The position numbers and the translations under genes are program-made. A DNA stretch of 64,000 nt, from contig CAXTKD010000008.1 of NCBI GenBank assembly GCA_964244885.1, positions 1 to 64,000 on the forward strand, read 5' to 3'. Source of the DNA: CAXTKD01 sp964244885 (GTDB taxonomy: Bacteria > Pseudomonadota > Alphaproteobacteria > Sphingomonadales > Sphingomonadaceae). The notes beneath the pieces are model-generated. The model was not told where the DNA came from, made no database searches, and saw nothing but the letters and a program-made list of their open reading frames with translations. Below are positions 8,077 through 15,939 of this stretch, one piece after another (position 1 is the stretch's first letter; each line of letters begins with the position of its first letter).

Positions 8077-9482
8077 TATTCGGCGAGGGCCGGGGAATCG
8101 GGAAAGCGGTGGGTCGTGTGCTCCCAATGCGGCCGTGCGATCCGCAGCACGATGCCGATGTACCAGCCAAGCGCGCGGATCGCGGCGAAGATGTTGATCG
8201 CGTTGCCAACGAGGGCGCGCGGGATCGATCGCGCCGCGTCCCCAGTGCCGTACACGACCCAGGTGCAAGCCGCCCGCATCGTCAGCCGCCAGCACAGCAC
8301 CCCGAAGTTGATCGCGAGCAGGAGCCGGAGCGCTTCACCGGGCGGCGCGAGCGGCGGAAGCGCCTTCGCCTCCGGATAGGCCTCGCGGATCGCCGAGAGC
8401 ACCATGACGCTCACTAGCGACAGATAGGCCATCAGGGTCAGCAGCGCCGCGGCGATCGACTTGCGGTCGCGCAGAAGCATCAGCCGGTTGGCGAGCCCGC
8501 CGCTCCAGCCGACCCGGTCCCATCCCTGGAGGGCGATGCCGAGCAGCCAGCGGGACTTTTGCCGCACCGCGTCCATGAAGTCCGACGGAAAATGCTCGCG
8601 CGTGGCGACGATGGTCGGGTCGCTGTCGCCGGCGCGGATGCGGACGAGGCAGCCTTTGCCGCCCAGCGCGTGGACACGAAGACCGATTTCATAGTCCTCG
8701 GTCAGGCATGCCGCATCGAACGGCGCGCCGCCCGAGGCCTCGGCGATCCGTTCCAGCATGCCGCGTTCGATCGCGCAGGCGACGCCCGCGCTCGGCACCG
8801 CGGCGCCGATCGCCTCGCGCACCACAAGGTCCTTCAGGTGTGCCTCCGCAAATTCGTCCGCATAAGTACCTGAAATCCATCGTGAACTTCGGTCGCGGAG
8901 TGGCGCCACCGGCAGCTGCACCAGCGCTCGGCGCGCGATCAGATGGTCGAACACCGCCAGCTCACGAGGATGAACGACGTCTTCCGCGTCGTGCAGAACG
9001 ACCGCGCCAAAGCGGATGCCCTCCACGCCTTCCTGCCGCAGGACCGCCTGCCAAAGCGTATTAAGACAATCCGCCTTGGTCGTCGGCCCGGCCCGCTCGG
9101 TCATCGCGTGGCAGATACGCTCGTCACCGATCGCCGTGACCGCGGCAAGCGTCGCGGGATCGTTCGGATAGATCCCGACAAACACCCGATAGACGGGATA
9201 GTCGAGACGGGCGAGCAGATCGCGGAGCATCGCGCCGATCACACCGCTCTCGTTCCACGCCGGCACGAGGATCGCCATCCATTGCGGCGGCTTGCTCGAG
9301 AGCCGCGACGCCGTGGCGCGGGGATATCGCCGGTACACCGTCCGCCAGCGCCAGATCAGCCGTCCGAAGTAGAGCAGATCGATCAGGATGTCGTCGACGG
9401 CTGACACCACGACCCCGACCGCGACGATCGCCAAAAGCTCGCGCACGGCGACGAACAGCACGGCGAGCGTTTCGACCTGCAA
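8076..9482 (-). CDS. NfrB-like family 2 glycosyltransferase, inner membrane
   Basis: About 468 residues, starting at TTG 9482, which has GGGGGAG just upstream; an in-frame TTG at 9497 is the alternative. It has an N-terminal membrane helix, then a GT2 catalytic domain opening with MAILVPAWNESGVIGAML. Next come the DxD-like HDAED, the acceptor motif LTEDYEIG and QKSRWLLG (the Q-x-x-R-W type motif of processive enzymes), followed by three or four C-terminal membrane helices. NfrB-type proteins polymerise a surface glycan. The gene is coupled to the downstream NfrA-like gene and divergent from luxR, with a 130-bp shared promoter region. A link to quorum-regulated surface polysaccharide is an inference. 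Confidence 0.8.
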   Translation of the reverse strand: MQVETLAVLFVAVRELLAIVAVGVVVSAVDDILIDLLYFGRLIWRWRTVYRRYPRATASRLSSKPPQWMAILVPAWNESGVIGAMLRDLLARLDYPVYRVFVGIYPNDPATLAAVTAIGDERICHAMTERAGPTTKADCLNTLWQAVLRQEGVEGIRFGAVVLHDAEDVVHPRELAVFDHLIARRALVQLPVAPLRDRSSRWISGTYADEFAEAHLKDLVVREAIGAAVPSAGVACAIERGMLERIAEASGGAPFDAACLTEDYEIGLRVHALGGKGCLVRIRAGDSDPTIVATREHFPSDFMDAVRQKSRWLLGIALQGWDRVGWSGGLANRLMLLRDRKSIAAALLTLMAYLSLVSVMVLSAIREAYPEAKALPPLAPPGEALRLLLAINFGVLCWRLTMRAACTWVVYGTGDAARSIPRALVGNAINIFAAIRALGWYIGIVLRIARPHWEHTTHRFPDSPALAE

Positions 9483-9626
9483 CCGCGCTCCCCCCAAAGC
9501 GGATGTTCAGTAACGATTGCTTTCCAAATTGGTGTGAAACATGCAAGCCTCGCGGGTGAGTTTTCGCGCAGCTTTGTTTCACGGCGATCAGGCCCTATAT
9601 TGAGCCAGTAGGTAAGCGGGGCAGTC

Positions 9627-10394
9627 ATGCTATCGATGCGAGAGGTCCAGAGTTTCGTTCGCGACCTTGCGCGGGTGGAATCGCTCGACGACCTGACGCT
9701 CATGCTCGGCGAGACGCTTCGCGACATCGGCTTCGAGCATTATGCGCTCGTCCACCACGTCAACGTGGTGTCGCCGCCGCTCGGCTTCGTCCGGGTCACC
9801 AACTACCCGATCGAGTGGCAGCACGAGTTCACCTCCTACCGCTATTACGCCGACGATCCGACGCGGGTCGCCTGCCAGATGACCGCGCAGCCCTTCGTCT
9901 GGGACCGGCTGCCGTCGCTCATCCGCCTCACCAAGCGTCAGGAAGCGTTCATGGAGGCGGCGCGGGTCCGCGGCCTCGGCGGCGGCTACACCGTGCCGAT
10001 CCACGTGCCGGGCCGCGTCTCGGGCTCAGCCAATTTCTCGACCGCGAGCGACGTCGACCTGCCGCGCGACGCGCTGCCGGCGGCGCACCATATCGCGGTC
10101 TTCACCTTCGAGGCAGCGCGGCGCATCGCCGAGAACGGCGCGGTCGCGGCTTACGACCCCGTCCACCTGACCGACCGGCAGATCGAGGTCATCAGCCTCG
10201 TCGCGCAGGGCAAGAGCAACTGGGCGGCGGGGCAGATCCTCGGCATCGGCGAGCGCACGATCAAGGACCATATCGCCGAGGCGATGCTGCAATACGGCGT
10301 CTCCTCGCGCACCGAGCTCGTCGTCCGCAGCCTCTACGACGGCACGCTGAGCTTCGCCGACGTCATTCCGCTCAACAAGAATCGCCTCAACTAG
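9627..10394 (+). CDS. LuxR-type quorum-sensing regulator with AHL-binding domain
   Basis: A 255-residue protein. Residues 1-170 form an autoinducer-binding domain with the usual aromatic and acidic pocket residues: Trp in IEWQHEF, Tyr and Asp in YRYYADDP, Trp in PFVWDRL. Residues 185-245 form the LuxR/GerE helix-turn-helix (LTDRQIEVISLVAQGKSNW, then IGERTIKDHIAEAM). It sits immediately upstream of a luxI homologue in the same orientation, so it is the cognate receptor rather than an orphan. Between the two genes is a perfect dyad, a probable binding site. Divergent transcription with the NfrB-like gene may extend the regulon to surface glycan. Confidence 0.93.
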   Translation: MLSMREVQSFVRDLARVESLDDLTLMLGETLRDIGFEHYALVHHVNVVSPPLGFVRVTNYPIEWQHEFTSYRYYADDPTRVACQMTAQPFVWDRLPSLIRLTKRQEAFMEAARVRGLGGGYTVPIHVPGRVSGSANFSTASDVDLPRDALPAAHHIAVFTFEAARRIAENGAVAAYDPVHLTDRQIEVISLVAQGKSNWAAGQILGIGERTIKDHIAEAMLQYGVSSRTELVVRSLYDGTLSFADVIPLNKNRLN

Positions 10395-10401
10395 AGGTGC
10401 C

Positions 10402-10419
10402 GCCGACCGTCCGGTCGGC
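10402..10419. promoter_or_regulatory. Candidate lux box upstream of luxI
   Basis: GCCGACCG-TC-CGGTCGGC is a perfect 8+2+8 dyad of 18 bp, close to the usual size of lux boxes. It lies 73 bp upstream of the luxI start and directly after luxR. The 2-base spacer is too short for a hairpin loop, and no T-run follows, so a terminator is less likely. Binding by the adjacent LuxR protein is inferred. Confidence 0.55.
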
Positions 10420-10492
10420 CGGGTCGAGTGCGCTGCACAATTGAGTTAACGTCGGGTTAGCCGCTGAGTTTGGCGGTTGAGGGAGACCCGAT

Positions 10493-11125
10493 ATGATCGA
10501 GATCATCACCAGCGCGAATCGCGCCGCCCATGAACCGCTGATGCGGAGCATGTTCGAGGACCGCCGCCGCGTCTTCGTCGATCGGATGAAATGGGACATC
10601 GCGGTCACCGCCGACGGCCTGGAGATCGACCAGTTCGATCATGACGAGGCGATCTACCTCGTGGCGCAGGACGGCGCCGGCAAGCACTTGGGCTCGGTGC
10701 GCCTGCTGCCGTCGACCGGCCCGCACATCCTGAAGGACGTCTTCCCGGAGCTTTGCGACGGCGGCGAAGTGCCGACCGGCCCGGCGATCTGGGAGATGAC
10801 TCGGCTCGTTTACTCGCCGGACATCCGCGACATGGCGGTGCTGAACCGTGTCCGCATGCGGCTTCGCATGGCGATGATCGAGTTCGCCATGGGCTTCGGC
10901 ATCGACTACTACACCGCGATCATCCGCATGGACTTCCTGCCGACCGCGATCTCGGCCGGCTGGTCGCTGGAGCCGCTGGGCTTTCCGATCGAGATCGATG
11001 GCGAATCGACGACCGCGGTGATGGTGCGCAACGACGCCGAGGCGCTCGCCCACGTCCGCCGGCGCGCCGGCATCCACGAGCCGATCCTCGACCTCGGCCA
11101 TCTGAAGCTGGCGAACGCCGCCTGA
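10493..11125 (+). CDS. Acyl-homoserine-lactone synthase, LuxI family
   Basis: A 210-residue protein of standard LuxI length. It uses S-adenosylmethionine and acyl-ACP to make N-acyl-homoserine lactone. The conserved family residues are visible: Arg, Phe and Trp in RRRVFVDRMKWDI, the two Asp in DQFDHDEAIYL, Arg in GSVRLLP and the Glu/Arg pair in IWEMTRLVY. The ATG at 10493 follows GAGGGAGACCCGAT, a good ribosome-binding site. It forms a quorum-sensing module with the upstream luxR and a candidate lux box, which suggests positive autoregulation. The acyl chain of the product cannot be deduced from this sequence. Confidence 0.95.
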   Translation: MIEIITSANRAAHEPLMRSMFEDRRRVFVDRMKWDIAVTADGLEIDQFDHDEAIYLVAQDGAGKHLGSVRLLPSTGPHILKDVFPELCDGGEVPTGPAIWEMTRLVYSPDIRDMAVLNRVRMRLRMAMIEFAMGFGIDYYTAIIRMDFLPTAISAGWSLEPLGFPIEIDGESTTAVMVRNDAEALAHVRRRAGIHEPILDLGHLKLANAA

Positions 11126-11132
11126 GCACAAC

Positions 11133-11165
11133 GGGCGCGGAGCCATATCGGGCGGCTCCGCGCCC
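11133..11165 (+). terminator. Strong hairpin after luxI
   Basis: GGGCGCGGAGCC and GGCTCCGCGCCC form a perfect 12-bp stem with a 9-base loop, 7 bp after the luxI stop. There is no U-tract, so it is not a textbook intrinsic terminator. It could still stop or pause transcription, or stabilise the luxI 3' end, before thyA. Confidence 0.55.
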
Positions 11166-11204
11166 GCGCTTGCCGCGCTTGCCCCGGCCTTTTAGACGCG
11201 AGGC

Positions 11205-12128
11205 ATGGCGCACCCCGAGCAGCAATATCTCGACCTCATGCGCGAGGTCTGGGACCACGGCGACGAGCGTGTCGACCGCACCGGCGTCGGCACCCGCGCG
11301 GTCTTCGGCCGCACGATGCGCTTCGACCTTTCCGACGGCACGATCCCGCTCCTCACCACCAAGCGCATCTTCTGGAAGTCGGCGGTCAAGGAGCTGATCT
11401 GGTTCCTGTCGGGAGAGACCAGCATCCGGCCGCTGGTGCGCCAAGGCGTCCACATCTGGACCGACTGGCCGCTCGCCGCCTACCGCAAGGCGACCGGCGA
11501 GGAGCTGACGCGCGACGACTTCGAAGCGCGGATCCTCGCCGACGACGATTTCGCGGCGAAATGGGCCGATCTCGGCACGGTGTACGGAAGCCAGTGGCGC
11601 CACTGGCCGAAGTACGAGGCGGCCGGCGACGGACTGTACCGCCGCGACCCGGAGGGCATCGACCAGATCGCCGCGATCGTCGCGAGCTTGACTACCAACC
11701 CGACCTCGCGCCGCCACATCTTCACCGGCTGGAACGTCGCCGAGCTCGACAACATGGCGCTGCCGCCGTGCCACATGGTCTACCAGTATTTCGTCTCGAA
11801 GGGCCGGCTGTCAGGCACACTTTACCAGCGATCGTGCGACCTCGGCCTCGGCTTCGGCTTCAACATCCTGGAGGCGGCGCTGCTCATCCGCATGTTCGCG
11901 CAGCAATCCGGGCTGGAGCCCGGCGCGCTGACCTGGATGGGCGCCGACTGCCATCTCTACCAGAACCATGGCCATCTCGTCGCTGAGCAGCTGACGCGCG
12001 AGCCGCGCCCCTTTCCGACGCTTGCCTTCGCCCGCAAGCCGGCGAGCATGTTCGACTACGCGCTCGAGGACTTCGTCATTGAGGGCTATGACCCCCATCC
12101 GCACATCGCGGCGCCGGTGGCGGTGTAG
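11205..12128 (+). CDS. thyA: Thymidylate synthase
   Basis: A 307-residue ThyA that methylates dUMP to dTMP with methylenetetrahydrofolate. The opening DRTGVGTRAVFG, the folate/phosphate region LLTTKRIFWKS, the active-site Cys189 in LPPCHMVYQYFV, the phosphate-binding RSCDLGLGFGFNI and the nucleotide-binding HLYQNH are all present. E. coli ThyA is 264 residues. The extra length is the roughly 50-residue insert near residues 90-140 that many other ThyA proteins share. It is an essential core gene with its own start after the luxI hairpin. Confidence 0.97.
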   Translation: MAHPEQQYLDLMREVWDHGDERVDRTGVGTRAVFGRTMRFDLSDGTIPLLTTKRIFWKSAVKELIWFLSGETSIRPLVRQGVHIWTDWPLAAYRKATGEELTRDDFEARILADDDFAAKWADLGTVYGSQWRHWPKYEAAGDGLYRRDPEGIDQIAAIVASLTTNPTSRRHIFTGWNVAELDNMALPPCHMVYQYFVSKGRLSGTLYQRSCDLGLGFGFNILEAALLIRMFAQQSGLEPGALTWMGADCHLYQNHGHLVAEQLTREPRPFPTLAFARKPASMFDYALEDFVIEGYDPHPHIAAPVAV

Positions 12129-12189
12129 ATTTGCATAAAATACGGAATTCGCGGGCGACTTTATAAACTCAAGAACGTCCAGGATGACC

Positions 12190-12267
12190 ATGAAACAACC
12201 AGGCCGCCGGCACCTCTCCTGGCGCACCCGACGCCGCCACTCTCAGCTTCGGGCGAATGAGTCCTGA
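12190..12267 (+). CDS. Possible 25-residue basic peptide
   Basis: ATG at 12190 is preceded six bases upstream by AGGA, and an in-frame ATG lies two codons earlier. The peptide MKQPGRRHLSWRTRRRHS and so on is arginine-rich, with no membrane segment. It ends two bases before the convergent bamE stop codon. No family is recognised. Without conservation data this may be a chance open frame. Confidence 0.2.
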   Translation: MKQPGRRHLSWRTRRRHSQLRANES

Positions 12268-12269
12268 GC

Positions 12270-12737
12270 CTAACGCGGGTTGGTGGGGTCGCCGGCGGTG
12301 CTGCTGCCCGGCCCGACGGCGCCGATATTGCCGAACAGGTCGTTGAGCAGCCCGCCCTTGCGGCCGAGCGTCGGCGTCTTGTCATTGCTGGGATTGATGC
12401 TCGCGACCTTCTCCAGCCCGCGCTGGTCGACCTTCGCGACGTTGCCCTGGGCGTCGAAGCTGACGATGATGATCTTCTGCTCGAAGGCCTTCGGCGCGAG
12501 GAAGGCGGTCTGGCGGGTATTGCGCGAGACATAATACCATTGCCGGTCGTCGAACTCGGAGTTGAACGACGGGCGGCCGAGCGTCTGCTGCACCGACGCC
12601 TTGTTGTCGACGCCGGGCTGGATCGAGGTGACGAGCTGCGTGTCGACGATATAGCCCATGTTGTTGCGGATGCGCGTGCACCCCGAAGCGAGCATCGCCG
12701 CGCTCACCGCCGCCATCACCACAAAACGCCCGCGCAT
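12270..12737 (-). CDS. bamE: Outer-membrane assembly lipoprotein BamE (SmpA/OmlA)
   Basis: A 155-residue lipoprotein. The signal peptide ends in a lipobox, MLASGC, with the lipidated Cys at about residue 20. The SmpA/OmlA domain follows: VTSIQPGVDNKASVQQTLGRPSF is typical of the BamE helix-turn-helix start, and WYYVSRNTRQ and IIIVSFDAQGNV form the beta sheet. BamE stabilises the BamA-BamD complex that inserts beta-barrel proteins, which fits an organism with many TonB receptors. ATG 12737 has GGAG eight bases upstream. The Gly/Ser-rich C-terminal tail (GAVGPGSSTAGDP) is a common sphingomonad extension. It is divergent from the cytochrome bc1 chaperone gene. Confidence 0.92.
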   Translation of the reverse strand: MRGRFVVMAAVSAAMLASGCTRIRNNMGYIVDTQLVTSIQPGVDNKASVQQTLGRPSFNSEFDDRQWYYVSRNTRQTAFLAPKAFEQKIIIVSFDAQGNVAKVDQRGLEKVASINPSNDKTPTLGRKGGLLNDLFGNIGAVGPGSSTAGDPTNPR

Positions 12738-12848
12738 GACCAAAACTCCGGAAGGCGGCCGGTTTGAAGCCGCTGGATGCCTGCCCATATCCGGTTTAAC
12801 GCCTCCGCGACAAGCGGCGGACTGCCGCGACAACCGGGACAGACAGCC

Positions 12849-13361
12849 GTGAACCTCCTCCGCCGCCTTTTCGGAGCTCCGACGCCACAGCCGCTGGAGG
12901 CGCTGTGGGCGCGCATCGTCGCGCTGGCGCGCCGGCCCGCCTGGTACCGCGCGGGCCAGGTGCCCGACACGCTCGACGGGCGCTTCGACATGGTGGCGCT
13001 CATTCTGTCGCTGGTGCTGGTGCGGCTGGAGCGCGACGGCGCCTCCGCCGATCAGGTGGTGCTGACCGAGCGCTTCGTCGACGACATGGACGGCAACCTC
13101 CGCCAGGCCGGCATCGGCGACATGGTCGTCGGCAAGCACGTCGGCAAGATGATGGGCGCGCTCGGCGGGCGTCTCGGCGCCTATCGCGCCGCGCTCGACC
13201 CGGGCGGCGATCTGACGGGAGCGCTGGAGCGCAATCTCTATCGCGGCGAATCACCCGGCGGGGGGGCGGTCGACTGGACGGCGCGCGAGGTGCGCCGGCT
13301 CGCGTCGGCGATCGACGCGCTGCCGCTCGGCGCCGTGCTGGCGGGGGAGCTGCCCGCATGA
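12849..13361 (+). CDS. Ubiquinol-cytochrome c chaperone, CBP3/UQCC1 family
   Basis: A 170-residue protein starting at GTG 12849, with GGGACAG upstream. The all-helical CBP3 domain is recognisable by ARRPAWYRAGQVPDTLDGRFDMVALILSL and by the phrase FVDDMDGNLRQAGIGDMVVGKHV. CBP3-type chaperones assist assembly of the cytochrome bc1 complex. The stop overlaps the ATG of the next gene (ATGA), so it forms a coupled pair with the YceD-family gene. The bamE / CBP3 / DUF177 neighbourhood is common in sphingomonads and marks this stretch as core chromosome. Confidence 0.9.
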   Translation: MNLLRRLFGAPTPQPLEALWARIVALARRPAWYRAGQVPDTLDGRFDMVALILSLVLVRLERDGASADQVVLTERFVDDMDGNLRQAGIGDMVVGKHVGKMMGALGGRLGAYRAALDPGGDLTGALERNLYRGESPGGGAVDWTAREVRRLASAIDALPLGAVLAGELPA

Positions 13362-13876
13362 TCCCGGTGGAGCTGTCGCGGCCGGTGAAGGCCGACCAGA
13401 TCGGCTCGGCGCCCCGCCTCGTCTCGGTCGAGGCCGACGCCGGCGAGCGCGCCGCGCTGATGAAGCGCTTCGACCTCGTGGCGCTCGATTCGCTTGGCGC
13501 CGAGCTTTCGGTGCGGCGCGAGGCGGCGGGGATTCGAGTCACCGGGCAGGTCAAGGGCAGGGCGGCGCAGGCCTGCGTCGTCTCCGGCGAGCCGGTGCCG
13601 ACGGCGATCGACACGCCGCTCGACCTGCTGTTCGCAGCCGAAAGCGAGCCGGCGCCCGACGACGAGATCGAGCTCAGCGACAGCGACTGCGACGTCGTGC
13701 CGTTCGACGGGCAATCGGTCGACCTCGGCGAGGCGGTGGCGCAGACGCTTGGCCTGGCGCTCGATCCCTATCCGCGCGCGGCCGGCCCGGCGGTCGACGA
13801 GGTGCGGCAATTCCTGACCAGCGAGGAGGACATGATCGCGGCGCGCAGCCCGTTCGCCGCGTTGAAGAAGCCCTGA
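13358..13876 (+). CDS. YceD/DUF177 family protein
   Basis: A 172-residue protein coupled by ATGA overlap to the CBP3 gene. The family signature is visible: cysteine-containing VKGRAAQACVVSGEPVPTAID, the acidic region DDEIELSDSDCD, the DLGEAVAQTLGLALDPYPRA helix and the C-terminal SPFAALKKP. YceD proteins have been linked to 23S rRNA processing and are often encoded with rpmF. Here no rpmF follows and the next conserved gene is AMP nucleosidase. Confidence 0.88.
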   Translation: MIPVELSRPVKADQIGSAPRLVSVEADAGERAALMKRFDLVALDSLGAELSVRREAAGIRVTGQVKGRAAQACVVSGEPVPTAIDTPLDLLFAAESEPAPDDEIELSDSDCDVVPFDGQSVDLGEAVAQTLGLALDPYPRAAGPAVDEVRQFLTSEEDMIAARSPFAALKKP

Positions 13877-13938
13877 TGGAACCCTGACGCGGGACTCGAC
13901 GTTCGGTGGGGCGTTGTTGCGTATCAGGAGTAATCGCC

Positions 13939-14007
13939 ATGCGTCAGCCGCAGCCCGCGCCGCGCCCCGCGCCCGTCACCGACTGGCCGCCGGCCTGGAT
14001 GCTCTGA
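13939..14007 (+). CDS. Candidate 22-residue proline-rich small protein
   Basis: ATG 13939 follows AGGAG by eight bases, one of the better ribosome-binding sites in the window. The peptide MRQPQPAPRPAPVTDWPPAWML is rich in Pro, Ala and Trp and ends with TGA at 14005-14007. It lies in the gap between the YceD gene and AMP nucleosidase. I recognise no family. The strong Shine-Dalgarno sequence and regular composition make it more than a random frame, but translation is unproven. Confidence 0.4.
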   Translation: MRQPQPAPRPAPVTDWPPAWML

Positions 14008-14052
14008 CCGCCTGACTTGCGCGCGTCACCGTCCGGTGCTTGATGCTCCCGG

Positions 14053-15507
14053 ATGAACGAGAAGACCATTTCGACCAGCGCCATCGTCGATTCGCTCCGG
14101 CAGCATTATGACGACGCCACCTCGGCGCTCCGCGACGCGCTTCGAGCTTATCTCGACCACGGCGTCCTGCCCGATCCCGAGGATCGCGCCAACGGCGCCT
14201 TCGCGTATCCGCAGCTGCGCGTCGACTACGCCCCCGGCCGCGAACGGCCCCGCCCATCGCGAGCCTATGGCCGCCTGACGACGCCCGGGCGCTACGCCAC
14301 CACCGTCACCCAGCCGGAGCTGTTCCGCGCTTACCTCACCGAGCAGCTCGACCTGCTGCGCGAGGATTTCGGAGTCGAGGTCTCGGTCGGCCGCAGCCGG
14401 CAGGAGATCCCCTTCCCCTATGTCCTGGACGGCGGCGACGTGACTCTCGGCGACGCGCGCGCGTCGGAGCTGGCGCGGCTGTTCCCGGCGACCGAGCTCG
14501 CCTCGATCGGCGACGAGATCGCCGACGGCATCTGGCGGCCGGGGCTCGACGGCGTGCGCCCGCTATCGCTGTTCGACGGGCTGCGAGTCGACTTCAGCCT
14601 GGCGCGGCTGAAGCACTACACCGGGACGCCGCCGGCGCATGTCCAGAAATACGTGCTGTTCACCAACTACCACCGCTACGTCGACGAGTTCGTGCGCTGG
14701 GGCTGCGCGCGGCTGAAGGAGGCGGACAGCCCGTTCACTTCGCTGTCGTGCGCGGGCGGCCTTGTCCTCACCGCCGACAACGCCGATCCCGAGACCGCGA
14801 TCAACGACAGCGCGTGGCGGCGGCACCAGATGCCGGCCTATCACCTGACGACGCCCAAGGGCACCGGCGTGACGCTGGTCAACATCGGTGTTGGCCCGTC
14901 GAACGCCAAGACGATCACCGACCATCTCGCGGTGCTGCGGCCCGAGGCCTGGCTGATGATCGGCCATTGCGGCGGCCTTCGCCCCTCGCAGACGATCGGC
15001 GACTATGTGCTGGCGCACGCCTATTTGCGCGACGACCATGTCCTCGACGATGTGCTGCCGCCGGAGATTCCGATCCCGCCGATCGCCGAGGTCCAGCAGG
15101 CGCTGTATGCCGCCGCCGAGCGGGTTTCCGGCCAGACCGCCGACGAACTCAAGGCGCGCCTGCGCACCGGCACCGTCGTCACCACCGACGACCGCAACTG
15201 GGAGCTCCAGCACAGCCGCTCGGCGCTGCGCTTCTCGCAGTCGCGCGCGGTGGCGATCGACATGGAGTCGGCGACGATCGCCGCTCAGGGGCTGCGCTTC
15301 CGCGTGCCCTACGGCACCCTGCTGTGCGTGTCGGACAAGCCGCTCCACGGCGAGATCAAGCTGCCGGGGCAGGCCAACCGCTTCTACGAGCGCGCGATCT
15401 CCGAGCATATCCGGATCGGGATCGAGACCTGTGACCTGTTGCGTAAGGCGGGGCCGAAGCTCCACAGCCGGAAGCTCCGCGCCTTCGACGAGCCGGCGTT
15501 TCGATAG
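14053..15507 (+). CDS. amn: AMP nucleosidase
   Basis: A 484-residue protein of full AMP nucleosidase length. It hydrolyses AMP to adenine and ribose 5-phosphate and so adjusts adenylate pools. An N-terminal regulatory domain (about 1-200) contains RPSRAYGRLTTPGRYATTVTQPELF. The C-terminal nucleoside-phosphorylase-fold domain has VTLVNIGVGPSNAKTITDHL, MIGHCGGLR and the substrate Glu in IDMESATIAAQG. It is followed by a VOC-family gene with a GGAGG ribosome-binding site only a few bases away, so the two are likely co-transcribed. Confidence 0.93.
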   Translation: MNEKTISTSAIVDSLRQHYDDATSALRDALRAYLDHGVLPDPEDRANGAFAYPQLRVDYAPGRERPRPSRAYGRLTTPGRYATTVTQPELFRAYLTEQLDLLREDFGVEVSVGRSRQEIPFPYVLDGGDVTLGDARASELARLFPATELASIGDEIADGIWRPGLDGVRPLSLFDGLRVDFSLARLKHYTGTPPAHVQKYVLFTNYHRYVDEFVRWGCARLKEADSPFTSLSCAGGLVLTADNADPETAINDSAWRRHQMPAYHLTTPKGTGVTLVNIGVGPSNAKTITDHLAVLRPEAWLMIGHCGGLRPSQTIGDYVLAHAYLRDDHVLDDVLPPEIPIPPIAEVQQALYAAAERVSGQTADELKARLRTGTVVTTDDRNWELQHSRSALRFSQSRAVAIDMESATIAAQGLRFRVPYGTLLCVSDKPLHGEIKLPGQANRFYERAISEHIRIGIETCDLLRKAGPKLHSRKLRAFDEPAFR

Positions 15508-15516
15508 GAGGGAATG

Positions 15517-15894
15517 ATGGCGAGGATCACGGGCCTTGGCGGCGTCTTCTACAAGGCGGCGGACACCGCCGCGACCGCCGCATGGTACAAGGACAAGCTC
15601 GGCCTGTCGGGCGAATATGGCATCATGCTGCCGTATCGCGACGACAGCGCCGAGGCCTACGGCCTGCTGAGCCCGTTCAAGGCGACCACCGACTATTTCG
15701 CGCCGAGCAGTCTGCCGTTCATGATCAACCTTCGCGTCGACGACCTCGACGGGATGATCGCCGGGCTGACCGCGAAGGGGGTCGAGATTCTCGGCCGGCA
15801 GGACGAGGAGTACGGCAAGTTCGCCTGGATCCTCGACCCCGACGGCATCAAGATCGAGCTGTTCCAGCAGGTGGGGCCGCTGCCGACAGCTTGA
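15517..15894 (+). CDS. VOC-superfamily (glyoxalase/bleomycin-resistance fold) protein
   Basis: A 125-residue, single-module vicinal-oxygen-chelate protein. Two beta-alpha-beta-beta-beta halves are visible: GLGGVFYKAADTAATAAWYKDKLGL, then PFMINLRVDDLDGMIAGL, ending in WILDPDGIKIELFQQ with the metal-ligand-type Glu. Members are lyases, isomerases, dioxygenases or binding proteins, and the sequence does not tell which. ATG 15514 is an alternative start, but 15517 is better spaced from GGAGG. It sits between amn and metX with short gaps. Confidence 0.8.
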   Translation: MARITGLGGVFYKAADTAATAAWYKDKLGLSGEYGIMLPYRDDSAEAYGLLSPFKATTDYFAPSSLPFMINLRVDDLDGMIAGLTAKGVEILGRQDEEYGKFAWILDPDGIKIELFQQVGPLPTA

Positions 15895-15939
15895 GCAGCC
15901 CGCTTGCCAGCTTCCGCCGCACCGCATAGGCGGCACGGC

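Noticed and set aside
10402..10419. GC-rich dyad after luxR read as a rho-independent terminator
   Set aside because: The spacer of two bases is too small for a hairpin loop without opening the stem, and no T-run follows. A lux-box role fits better.
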